Shown here: positions 33,072 through 44,945 of the stretch, piece by piece
Layout: each line of letters begins with the position of its first letter
How positions within the stretch are numbered: position 1 is the first letter of the stretch
Assembly: GCA_964036295.1 (NCBI GenBank)
Contig: OZ038472.1
Location: 5,168,001-5,232,000, forward strand
Length of the DNA: 64,000 nucleotides
Origin: Plumapathes pennacea
Taxonomy: Eukaryota; Cnidaria; Anthozoa; Antipatharia; Myriopathidae
Direction of reading: 5' to 3'
The notes under the pieces: generated by a model
The model's input: the letters and a program-made list of their open reading frames with translations, nothing else
Databases searched by the model: none
Told to the model about the DNA's origin: nothing
Position numbers and translations under genes: made by a program

Positions 33072-33847
33072 TATTGCAAAATATCTCACACTTGGACTTC
33101 CTACATACCACAGGCTCAATAATTAGAAAATAGCAATGTGTTGTATCATCTTGGGAGCTAAATGTTCGCTTTAATTATATTTTTGTATAGTAACCCATAG
33201 TTACCTGTCCTAGTAGAGTGGATTGCACTACACAATAATTACGTGAACGTTTCCAACATAATGTATTTTAAACACGTTAATTCAAATTTTACTTGAAAAA
33301 CTTATGAATTAATGCCACTGGTAAACGAAATACACAGTAATTATTGCAAATGTGGGCTCCCTCCGTATGAGTAGGAAACGCCTTGAAGAAGGTACCACGG
33401 AAAACTCGTTTCAGGAAATAACTTAATTCTTCAATTAAGCCGCCCTAAAGAGCGAATAAAAAGTGAATCTTGTCACGATATAACGTGGCAATGCTTTACA
33501 ACACAGTAAGCAAAACAAACGTTAGAAAACTCAAAAGTAAACAAATAGTCAACGGAATTCAATGCAAGCTTACCGTAAAATAACTCCGATTTGACGAGGT
33601 AGTCGTTTTCTTTCCAATCCAGTAGTGCACCAAACAAATCGTGGCATTCAATGTCACATAAAACCCTTTCCAGAACGCGAATGTTGTCCAACCCGTAGTA
33701 TTCGTCCAGAAGTACAATCAAATCTTCACCATCAGTTACTTTGACCAATATATCACTTTGAATGTCTCTTCTCAAGTGAATCTTAATTTGGGTCACTTCT
33801 ACTGCAGTCAGCTTGTTCCCCAACGCTAGCTTAAAGTGTTGCAAAGG
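33072..33847 (-). pseudogene. Antisense DED first-exon fragment, array copy 1
   Basis: Copy of 18245-19021 (part of DED intron 1 plus most of exon 1). It reads LQHFKLALGNKLTAVEVTQI through GALLDWKENDYLVKSELFYG and keeps the TTTTACG|GTAAGC donor. Compared with the parent it has F to I, F to C and P to L changes, shared with the other array copies. The first 26 codons, including the ATG, are gone. The frame runs on into WDR38 intron sequence (VKTIFYSLAKRP) with no ATG, only a GTG. It is most simply a pseudo-exon, although the DED itself is uninterrupted. Confidence 0.85.
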
Positions 33848-34144
33848 GCGCTTCGCGAGTGAGTAAAATATTGTTTTTACCACGAGAAAATAAAATCCAT
33901 ATCTTCAAGTCGCCGTGTAATTTTCTTTTTATTATATTAGACACGAGTGTTTTACGAGAAATTGCACAAACAACCTTGCAAAAGCGGGAAATGATGCCAA
34001 CGATATCCTCACTAGTGAGGATATGGAAAATACGCCACTCAGGTCCAGGATGTAGTTTCGTATGGATTTTACGCACGGTATATTTTCCAGTAAAACACTC
34101 GTGTCTATATAATAAATTGGTGTCTTAACTGCTTGTTTGCAAAG

Positions 34145-34463
34145 GCATCGGCCTCTTGGGACACAACAGTTCGGCTCTGGGATACGGAGAGAGGAATACT
34201 CCAACACACACTCAACGGCCACACAGGATGGGTACAAGTAAGGAGTCGCTTGATGCTGTTTGTTCTTGTGTTTTGTTTTCTTTGTGTGTGCACTCCTGTA
34301 CGTGTAGTTGCACGCGCGCTTGCCAGGCTTTGAGTTCACTGTCACATAGTCTCTTGTTTCCTCTTCCCAGGCGTGCTCTTTCTCGGCTGACGGAAAGCGT
34401 CTCGCATCTGCCTCTGATGACCAAACGGTATTACCAAAACCGAGACTGATTACCTGTTGTTGC

Positions 34464-34517
<54 letters not shown>

Positions 34518-35281
34518 GGGGATAGTTGAGGGAAGCTGTAGCGCAGACACGCACTGGACAAACTATACAGCTCTTACTCATCTTGAAGCCTAACCAACTC
34601 TTAAATAACGCTCGATTGCAGGTCCGAATATGGGACACGGAGAGTGGGCGTTGTCTGAAAGAACTCGAAGTAAGTTAGAGTTCAGCTACTCGAGAAACGT
34701 TTCTCTTAATCTCTTCAGGGATCAACTTCAAGTTTCTCTTTTTATTGTCTCTCCAAAGACATGTGGTACAGTAAGAGATTTTGGCAGCTGATAACGCCAA
34801 AATATAAATGCTAGTTGTATAGTTCATATATTTTCTTCTTAAATGGATGGGAGAATTTCATATTATCAGTTGATAGACTGATGCGCGACTTGCAGAGCTT
34901 GGGCACTGATGAATTTTGAACCACTTTCCTAGCTCAGCTTTCAAAATTTCATGGACATTACCCAATTTTTCTCGCGAATAATCGTCCAGGACATACGCCA
35001 GATATAATTGACTATTATTTATTAAACATATAGTTCATCTCCTTTAGCATACGTATTTTTGTTAATGCTCCGCGTGGGCCAACGCTAGTCCACAGTAAGA
35101 ATTGCGATGTGATTGTCTGCCAGTGGATCTAAGAGAATAGGTTGTGAAATTGTGATAAAGCTTCGTTTCTGTTGATTTTTAGTGTGACACGGAAGAAATC
35201 CACACTTGCTGTTTCACGGCCAGTGGCTCGCTGTTTGCCTCGGGACCAGCCGAAGCGGAAACCACCATCTGTATTTACTGA
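34145..35281 (+). pseudogene. WDR38 3'-exon fragment, unit B
   Basis: Exons equivalent to WDR38 exons 7-10: 34145-34237, 34371-34427, 34622-34669 and 35183-35281 (stop). All four stay in frame and keep their splice sites, but the first six exons and the promoter are absent. The expanded (TGT)21 tract lies at about 34455-34517. It could only be transcribed from a foreign start. Confidence 0.88.
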
Positions 35282-37946
35282 CGTATGTACAAACTTCATG
35301 AATATAGTAAAGAGGTTCAGATGATGTACGAAATGTAGAGGCTGGGGACGAGGGCGACGCTGGCTAGTGTAACGCGGGCACGTTTACCGGAGCTGTGTAA
35401 ATAAACAATAAACTACTTTTGGCGAGGAAGTATGCACGGATAATTGTCCGAGGATATTATCTGTTCCGAGAAGCGAACGAGCAACTGTGAGCTTCGAGGA
35501 ACAGATAATGTCCAAGGACAATTATCCGTGCATATTTCCGAAGCCAAAAGTAGTTTATTGTCTTTATTATCCTTCAACTATTTCCTCGAGCAGCGCAAAT
35601 AATGGCGCAAGGACTGTAGAGCTCTTTGGTGCTTTCTGGAACACTGCTTTTTCGACAAATGAATTGATGTCCTCCTCGGTAGTCATCACGTAATGGTTTT
35701 TTTGTTATTAATATATAAAACTGTGTTCGGATATTGTCAATAAACAGCGATAGTCCGCCAGGCGGTGGTTATTTGCTGATAACGTCCGCTCGTGAGAGGA
35801 CGTTATTTGTTCACGTGTCACGTGTCACGATTCCACCAATCACGCGCGGGAGGAAATATTTGATGGGTCATAATACTGACTAGTAGGAAAGCCCGAAGTT
35901 GTAAGCTTATTCTTATACATGTACAGATAAAATTTATCAACGTAAGCCTTACGGTTTATGTGAATATGCTTTGACGCTGTAAAGAATGTTTTGGCTGACA
36001 TTTCCAGTATCAACGAGCTCCATTTCAGGCTCAGTGACAGCAGTGTTACGTCACCACCGAGGCGTTCTTCTAAAAAGCCGAAATTTCGAAATTAAATGGC
36101 GCCACAAAGCGTATAAAAGAATAGAAAACGAAATGATTAAAGCATTCGAGAGTGATATAGTCCACAAGGTATCGAACATTCGCCCAGTTGTCCATTTCAA
36201 CAATTGCGCCGGAGAAGTCATTTACTTTTTTCTTAGGCTCTCGGCATCTGTGACCTTGAACGAACATTTTATTCTTTTACGACTCAAAAAAAAAAACAAA
36301 ACAGAACAAATCCTAAAAATAAGCAGAGTAAGAAACTTAAGACTTTCATCCAAGAGAAAAGAACAAAGAAGTGTAGTAAATAAAGTTTTTTTTAGTTTCT
36401 AAATTGTGAATAGATATTTGTTTTGCATGATAACTTAGTAACAATCATCTGGATCGTATCTTAATCTTCTAACCGCACTGACACAGGGCTGACACAGGCA
36501 GTTAATTGATAAAATTGACGAATTGGCGTTGAGCTGTATAAACTTGTGATTATTAAACAGGATGTTCTGGTCACTACTATGCAGTATATAACCAGCAATA
36601 CTTCCCAATAAAGTAATATATTCTGGAAGAAAAATAACTTGAGTGACAGGTGAAATATTTCGTTTTCTACATAACGTGAATATAGATGTATTCGCAACTG
36701 TTTACATTGCCTTGAGGAAGGTATTTTCTAAACATTCTGAAACAAAAATCTCCCCAGAATGGGCTGTTGCCATGTTGCAGCTATTCCTATTCCGGAATAG
36801 TCCCCAAAAAAATGCCTACTAAAGCATAAACAAATTCCTTCGGTGACAGTCAATCAGAATGCTCTCACTGAGAGCTTTCTTTTGTGTGCTGATATCTTTA
36901 GATTTTGTTTGATAGTTCAGGAGTCCCAGGCCTCACCTCTCTGAATCGTGTTTGCTGTGCGTTTTTTACCTTTTATTACCGTTTTTTACCGTACTTTCTC
37001 CCGTTTATAAATGTTCATTATGTGACGTTTGTCCTAACTATATATTTTCTGAACCTCTAGTATTCATCTCAAGTCAGAAAGCTGCATCTCCTTCGAAGAG
37101 ATGCAGGGTAAACTAAAGCGAGACTACTCGGTGGTATAATTACCTTTAACAAACTTAGATAACAAAGACAAACAATTGATTCATTCAATTTCATTCAAGT
37201 TACGATTCTAAACAGGTTGCGAACATTTTTACAGCCTCAGTTTTTCGTGGGGATATATTTTTCTCGAGTTCTATTTTATTTATTTTTGTGAGGTATTTTT
37301 CTTTTTTCGCAAACGCTCAATTTTTCATGAAGCTGGGGCCGTATTCACCAAACTTGCGTACGAACAAAAATGTTCGCAAGTGTGACTTATGCATAAGTTC
37401 GACTTCCGCACACTATCTCACTCAAGTCATTGTTCTGATGCATTTGTCATACTTTCAAACACTTTTGTTCGTATACTGTCTCCTGGTTTGCACACAATTT
37501 TTCAGTTTCGGTCCTCCGCATTTTTTCCTTTCCAACCGTTTTCCAAGTAAAATACCGGTTGTTGCTTTAGTTCAGTTGTTCTTCGAGCCATCGATGCAAC
37601 GCAGGGCTGTTGTCGGATGTTTAAGGTGAGTAAAAAACTCAGGACATTAGGCGGACATGCCACCCAGTGCATTTTTAGGATCTAAACCAAACTACCTTAC
37701 AGCTGTGGGAAATTTTCGAGATTTAGTTCTCGTGTTATTTAAGATGTTACAGTGGTTTTTTGTTTGTTTGTTTTGTAGACAGTAATTTCAGCACGTTCTT
37801 AGTGAGACATGCGATCTAAACAAGTTCAGAAATCAGTGTTTTTCTTCGCTTTCAGCTGGATACCCAAGCACGAACGAGATTAAACACAAGGAAGACGAAA
37901 GTAAGGCCGTTGGAAACTGCTCTAATTCTCTGTCAGACCTAGCACG

Positions 37947-40900
37947 ATGAAAGCTACTCGAAAGAAAGATGAAAGTTCGAATCCCACGCTTGGTCTCCAC
38001 CATCAATCCCTTGACCAGGCTATAAAATTTAATGAAATAGAGCTGACTATTGCAAAACAGACTGGAGACAAGATGAACGAAGGAATAGCCTATGAAAACC
38101 TTGGGAATTGTTACTTTTCTCTCGAACAGTATGCTAAGGCTATCGAGTATTATGATTTGTCACTGACCATAACCAAGCGTATGGACAAGGCAGGCGAAGG
38201 CGTGGTTTATGGCAAACTTGGTATCTGTTACTTTTTGCTTGGCCAGTACAACAAGGCTATTGACTATTTTGAAACGCGCCTTATCATCGCCAAACGGACT
38301 AATGACATGGAAGGCGAAGGAATAGCTTGTAGAAATCTTGAAAACTGTTATCGTTGCCTAGGCCAGTACGGCAAGGCTGCGACATATCGCGAAATAGAAC
38401 TTACGGCCGCAAAACAGACTGGAGACAAGATATGTGAATCGAAAGCTTATACCAAACTTGGCGCGTATTATCATTGTCTGTGTCAGTACGACAAGGCTAT
38501 AAAGTATCACGAACTGCACCTCACTATCGCCAAGCAGATTGGAGACAAGGAAGGCGAAGGAGAAGCTTATTGCAACCTTGGGATCTGTTGTTACTGTCTT
38601 GCCCAGTACGAGAGGGCGAGCAAATATTTTGAAATGCAATTGGCTATCGCCAAACAGATTGAGGACAAGGCAGGTGAAGGAAAGGCCTACAACAACCTTG
38701 GGAACTGTTATCGTTCTCTCGGCCAGTACGATAAGGCTATGAAGTATGCTGAAATGCAACTTTCCGTCGCCACGCTGACTACAGACAAGACAGGGGAAGG
38801 GATGGCTTTTGGCAGCCTTGGTACTTGTTATTATTCTCTTGGACAATACGGCAAGGCTATGGAATATCATCAGATGCAATTAAATATTGCTCAACAGACC
38901 AAAGACAAAGCCACTGAAGGACTAGCTTATAGCTACCTTGGGAACTGTTCCCTTTCCCTCGGCCAGTTCGACGAGGCTGTGGAATACCATGAAAAACACT
39001 TGCTCATATCTAAACAGACCGGAGACAAGGCACGAGAAGGAAAGGCTTACGGCAACCTTGGGGGCTGTCGTTATTCTCTTGGGCAATATGACCAGGCTCT
39101 GAAATATTACAAAATGCACCTGGCAATCGCCAAACAGACCAGAGACAAGGCAGGCGAAGGAGCAGCTTATGGTACTCTTGGACTCTGTTATTATTCCCTC
39201 GGACGGTATGACAAGGCTATAACATATCATAAGATGCATTTGAGCATCGCCAAGGAAAGTGAAAGCAAGCCAGGCAAAGGAAACGCTTATTGCAACCTCG
39301 GGAACTGTTACCGTGCACTCGGCCAGTACGAAAAGGCTTTACATTTTCATAAAAAGGACATGGCTATTACCAAGGAGATTGGAGACAGAGCAGGCGAAGG
39401 GGTATCTTGTGGCAACCTTGGAGACTGTTACCGTCTTCTCAGCCAATACGACAAAGCTATGAAGTATTATGAAATGTACTTGGCTATCGGCAAACAAACT
39501 GGTGACAAACCAGGCGAAGGAAAGGCTTATTCCTGCCTTGTGGGCTGTTTGTACTTTCTTGGCCAGTACCATCAAGCTTTCAGGTACTGCAAAAAACAAC
39601 TAACCATCGCTAAAATCACTGGAGACAAGGTTGGCGAGGGGAAGGCTTATCGCAACCTTGGGAGCTGCAGTTACATTTTGGGCCGGTACGTCAAGGCAAT
39701 AAACTACACTGAAATGTACCTTGAATTAGCTAAGCAGACTGGAGACAAGGCAAGCGAAGGAGAGGCTTGTGGCAACCTTGGGATCTGTTACGGTTCTCTC
39801 GACCAGTACGAAAATGCTTTTAAACATTTGGAGAAGCACCTTGCCATCGCCAAACAGATTGGGGACAAAGCAGGCAAAGGGCTGGCTTATCGAAACATTG
39901 GGCAACTCTATTATTCTCTCAGGCAGTATAACAATGCAGAACGCAATTTTAGGAAATGCATTTCTTGCTTTGAACAAATATTTCAAAATGTGCCGAAGGA
40001 GGATTAATACAAAGTTTCGATTTTAGAAACTTTTATCAAGGCGTATGAATTTTTAATCTCCTGCCTTTTGCTTCAAAGTAAACTTGAGCAAGCTCTTGTT
40101 ATTGCTGAGAGAGGACGCTCACAAGCATTGGCTGACTTGATGCTAACCCGTCGTCAAGTCCACGTTACTGAGTTCAATCAGAGAATATCCTTAAACCCCT
40201 CTCAGATATATGACGTGGTCAAGGTTCTCGATGAGACGGTCATTTTCTTCACGTTCCTACAATCTAGTATAATTTCATGGGTAATACAGACTAATGGAGA
40301 TGCCATGTTCAAACTAAACCTCCTTGAAGGTGATCCAAAATCCAAGAAGTACTTTACAGAAATGTTTGTGAGTTCACATGTGTTGGACCTCATCTCGGTG
40401 ATCAAGGCGGCCAGGAATCTACTTACAAGAACCTATATTGACAGGTGCGAGGACCGCTCTTTGTCATTTCTTTACCCTGAAGAAATGAAGAAAGAAACCT
40501 CGAACCAGCCAGTTCGTTCCTGTAAAGTAGCGCCTACAGACAGTGCCGTTTCAGGATCAGAGTTTCCTTGGAGCGATCGTCCTACAACTGTGCCAAGCAG
40601 AGCAACAGAAAGACCCACAAACGAGCTTACAGAAGAAGAACGCAAACGCGAACAGCAAGCATCAGAAAAGCTAGACGAGGCACTAACAGATTTGTATTGT
40701 CTTCTCCTCAAACCCGTGCGACAGTTTGTGCAAGGATCGCAATTGGTTATTGTCCCCGATGGCCCACTCTCTCTCGTTCCTTTTGCTGCCCTAAAGGATG
40801 AGAACGGGCACTACGTAGCAGAGTCCCTCGAAGTGAGACTGGTTCCATCTTTAGCAACAGCAAAGATGATCAAAGAGAAACTACTGGAGCATAAAGGCCA

Positions 40901-41543
40901 AGCATGCCCCTTGATAGTAGGAGATCCAGAAGTTCCTGAGTTTATCGATGTTGATGGACCATATACACCACCCAGATTACCTCACGCAAATAAGGAAGCC
41001 AAAATGATCGGGAAGCTGCTCAATGTCGAGCCTCTTACGGCCGAAAAAGCTACCAAAGAAACCTTTCTACAAAGAATTGAAACTGCTAATTTGATCCACA
41101 TCGCATCTCACGGAGATATGGAAAAAGGAGAAATAATTCTTGCCCCGAGCTCGGGCCTGGACAAGAAGAAACTGAAGACCGAGGATGTCATGCTGTTGAT
41201 TTCAGACCTTGAACAGAAGCGTTTGAGAGCAAAGTTGGTGGTGTTAAGCTGTTGTCACAGCGGCCGAGGCAAAGTCACAGCTGAGGGTGTAATTGGCATC
41301 GGTCGAGCGTTTCTGGGGGCTGGAGCATGCGCAGTTGTCGTGTCTCTCTGGGCACTTCAGGACGAGGCGACCTTGTTTTTCATGAAAGAGTTCTACAAGC
41401 AGCTGGTTGGAGGTAAAAGAGCGAACGAGGCACTTAACATGGCCATGAATGCAATGAGACAGACTAAAAATAAGATGTTCCACCATCCTCACTGCTGGGC
41501 TCCCTTTGTTCTTATTGGAGAGGACGTGACTCTTTATGAGTAA
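37947..41543 (+). pseudogene. TPR-CHAT copy B, interrupted by a nonsense codon
   Basis: Same architecture as copy D (1198 codons plus stop, 16 TPR units), but codon 687 is TAA at 40005-40007 where A, C and D have CAA. The break falls between the last TPR and the helical linker. This leaves a 686-residue TPR-only product (37947-40007) and a CHAT-containing frame (40068-41543) with no ATG at its start; the first internal ATG is in ADLMLTRRQ. His and Cys of the CHAT dyad are unchanged. A single C-to-T change explains it. A truncated TPR protein could still be made and act as a competitor, but loss of function is the simpler reading. Confidence 0.85.
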
Positions 41544-42694
41544 CTCTTTATTACCATGGTTTTGAATGAAATGTTGAATATCACCGAGCTACATTTGAGC
41601 TTATAGTAATTCATCAGGTGGCCGGAAAATTCCTGTAAATAATTTTAGGGCTTTAACCACATGAACTCCAGTATACTTGAGAGACGCACCAACTACTGAG
41701 CTATTTGAAGATCAAGTGATAGTTTGATTTTCATGGCTCGTAACCAGCTGGAAAGAACAGCTTCACTTTTCGTTTTCCATCCGTAGTTCATATATACATG
41801 CTATGTTGTAGTTAATTGACCAGTGCCGCGAGTCTTGATGAAGTCTCGATCCTATAATACAGATACGTTTTAAATTGTGTAATTTCTTGGTTTCTATTCT
41901 AATAAATATTTCATGAGTAATTTTATTAATTTCACTTGAATTTATTTTTTTATTCAATAGCTACTTATATAGCTTAAAACTTTGACGCTTATCGAAACGA
42001 TTGTAAATGTGTCCGTCTTTGCTTCTTTTCGGGCAGTATCATGTGGCATCAAATGTTACTGTGAGCTATAGAAATGGGCACTTGATAGAACAAGGGCCAC
42101 CTAAAAATAACTGTGTGTTCCTATAATAATTTCTTATCGGCAGATCGATTTCATATCCTCCAAGAAAATGCAAAAATTTGCATGTTTAATGAGACATGAC
42201 CACTCTTGTGGTTTAGGGTTATCTTCTGTTAAAAGCTTCATGGTTTTAAAAATAGGGTTAATGGATGAGTCACGGATGGGATATTCGATACACAACGTTA
42301 AACGTTAAACAACCTGCCCTCGAAAAAAATGTCATTTTACAGCTTGGGCAGCCATGTTTAGTTTACTGTGACTTGGGGGCCCGTGCTGCAAAGGTTATAA
42401 TGAGTGATACTAGGCATATTCGAGAGTCAAGAACAGCCTGTGATTAATATTTCAGTTTTAGCCCTGGGGATTTTTCCTTTAATTAGTTTGTCGTATTTCT
42501 CTTCATATTTATCTAGTGCGGTCATTTTCATAGTTATTTTCTGTTCGGGATTTTCCCGCATTTCAGGGACTTAGTTCGTAACCAATTCTTTAGTTTCGGT
42601 CGTTCCTTTTTCCTCTTTCGATCTGTTCTCTATAAATACTCAACAGGGAGGGCTATTGTGCTCTAGTTTACTTGCTCCTAGCGTTGTTAATGTT

Positions 42695-43470
42695 TATTGC
42701 AAAATATCTCACACTTGGACTTCCTACATACCACAGGCTCAATAATTAGAAAATAGCAATGTGTTGTATCATCTTGGGAGCTAAATGTTCGCTTTAATTA
42801 TATTTTTGTATAGTAACCCATAGTTACCTGTCCTAGTAGAGTGGATTGCACTACACAATAATTACGTGAACGTTTCCAACATAATGTATTTTAAACACGT
42901 TAATTCAAATTTTACTTGAAAAACTTATGAATTAATGCCACTGGTAAACGAAATACACAGTAATTATTGCAAATGTGGGCTCCCTCCGTATGAGTAGGAA
43001 ACGCCTTGAAGAAGGTACCACGGAAAACTCGTTTCAGGAAATAACTTAATTCTTCAATTAAGCCGCCCTAAAGAGCGAATAAAAAGTGAATCTTGTCACG
43101 ATATAACGTGGCAATGCTTTACAACACAGTAAGCAAAACAAACGTTAGAAAACTCAAAAGTAAACAAATAGTCAACGGAATTCAATTCAAGCTTACCGTA
43201 AAATAACTCCGATTTGACGAGGTAGTCGTTTTCTTTCCAATCCAGTAGTGCACCAAACAAATCGTGGCATTCAATGTCACATAAAACCCTTTCCAGAACG
43301 CGAATGTTGTCCAACCCGTAGTATTCGTCCAGAAGTACAATCAAATCTTCACCATCAGTTACTTTGACCAATATATCACTTTGAATGTCTCTTCTCAAGT
43401 GAATCTTAATTTGGGTCACTTCTACTGCAGTCAGCTTGTTCCCCAACGCTAGCTTAAAGTGTTGCAAAGG
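42695..43470 (-). pseudogene. Antisense DED first-exon fragment, array copy 2
   Basis: Nearly identical to the fragment at 33072-33847, with the same joints at both ends and the same three changes relative to the parent. The DED frame is open. It differs by a single substitution downstream of the donor (GKLELN instead of GKLALN). Confidence 0.85.
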
Positions 43471-43554
43471 GCGCTTCGCGAGTGAGTAAAATATTGTTTT
43501 TACCACGAGAAAATAAAATCCATATCTTCAAGTCGCCGTGTAATTTTCTTTTTT

Positions 43555-43803
43555 GCCTTTGCAAACAAGCAGTTAAGACACCAATTTATTATATTAGACA
43601 CGAGTGTTTTACGAGAAATTGCACAAACAACCTTGCAAAAGCGGGAAATGATGCCAACGATATCCTCACTAGTGAGGATATGGAAAATATGCCACTCGGG
43701 TCCCGGATGTAGTTTCGTATGGATTTTACGCACGGTATATTTTCCAGTAAAACACTCGTGTCTATATAATAAATTGGTGTCTTAACTGCTTGTTTGCAAA
43801 GGC
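43555..43803. repeat. Extended hairpin reaching the exon 7 splice site, unit C only
   Basis: The left arm begins GCCTTTGCAAACAAGCAGTT and continues AAGACACCAATTTATTATAT. It is the reverse complement of 43766-43803, which spans the WDR38 exon 7 acceptor. The roughly 35 extra bases are absent from A, B and D. The foldback arm is therefore about 60 bp here instead of about 27. Confidence 0.9.
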
Positions 43804-44120
43804 ATCGGCCTCTTGGGACACAACAGTTCGGCTCTGGGATACGGAGAGAGGAATACTCCAACACACACTCAACGGCCACACAGGATGGGTACAAGTAAGG
43901 AGTCGCTTGATGCTGTTTGTTCTTGTGTTTTGTTTTCTTTGTGTGTGCACTCCTGTACGTGTAGTTGCACGCGCGCTTGCCAGGCTTTGAGTTCACTGTC
44001 ACATAGTCTCTTGTTTCCTCTTCCCAGGCGTGCTCTTTCTCGGCTGACGGAAAGCGTCTCGCATCTGCCTCTGATGACCAAACGGTATTACCAAAACCGA
44101 GACTGATTACCTGTTGTTGC

Positions 44121-44165
<45 letters not shown>

Positions 44166-44945
44166 GGGGATAGTTGAGGGTGGAGATAGTTGAGGGAAGC
44201 TGTAGCGCAGACACGCACTGGACAAACTATACAGCTCTTACTCATCTTGAAGCCTAACCAACTCTTAAATAACGCTCGATTGCAGGTCCGAATATGGGAC
44301 ACGGAGAGTGGGCGTTGTCTGAAAGAACTCGAAGTAAGTTAGAGTTCAGCTACTCGAGAAACGTTTCTCTTAATCTCTTCAGGGATCAACTTCAAGTTTC
44401 TCTTTTTATTGTCTCTCTAAAGACATGTGGTACAGTAAGAGATTTTGGCAGCTGATAACGCCAAAATATAAATGCTAGTTGTATAGCTCATATATTTTCT
44501 TCTTAAATGGATGGGAGAATTTCATATTATCAGTTGATAGACTGATGCGCGACTTGCAGAGCTTGGGCACTGATGAATTTTGAACCACTTTCCTAGCTCA
44601 ACTTTCAAAATTTCATGGACATTACCCAATTTTTCTCGCGAATAATCGTCCAGGACATACGCCAGATATAATTGACTATTATTTATTAAACATATAGTTC
44701 ATCTTCTGTAGCATACGTATTTTTGTTAATGCCCCGCGTGGGCCAACGCTAGTCCACAGTAAGAATTACGATGTCATTGTCTGCCAGTGGATCTAAGAGA
44801 ATAGGTTGTGAAATTGTGATAAAGCTTCGTTTCTGTTGATTTTTAGTGTGACACGGAAGAAATCCACACTTGCTGTTTCACGGCCAGTGGCTCGCTGTTT
44901 GCCTCGGGACCATCCGAAGCGGAAACCACCATCTGTATTTACTGA
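43802..44945 (+). pseudogene. WDR38 3'-exon fragment, unit C
   Basis: Exons 43802-43894, 44028-44084, 44286-44333 and 44847-44945 remain in frame with splice sites. One residue changes from Ala to Ser (GPSEAE instead of GPAEAE). The (TGT)18 tract lies at about 44112-44165. The 5' exons are missing as in unit B. Confidence 0.87.

Larger units (their letters stand above)
33848..42694 (+). repeat. Array unit B
   Basis: Second unit, about 8.85 kb: WDR38 3' exons, foldback elements, spacer, then TPR-CHAT copy B and its 3' flank. In its WDR38 part, single-base variants group it with unit A. In its TPR-CHAT coding part they group it with unit D. Confidence 0.93.

Noticed and set aside
33473..33883. 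A 136-codon DED-only protein starting MVKTIF
   Set aside because: The start codon is GTG, not ATG, and no ATG lies within the DED frame. A eukaryotic protein from this frame is unlikely without splicing from elsewhere.
33848..35281. Additional functional WDR38 genes in the array
   Set aside because: Only the last four exons are present, with no start codon or upstream blades. The unit D copy is frameshifted.
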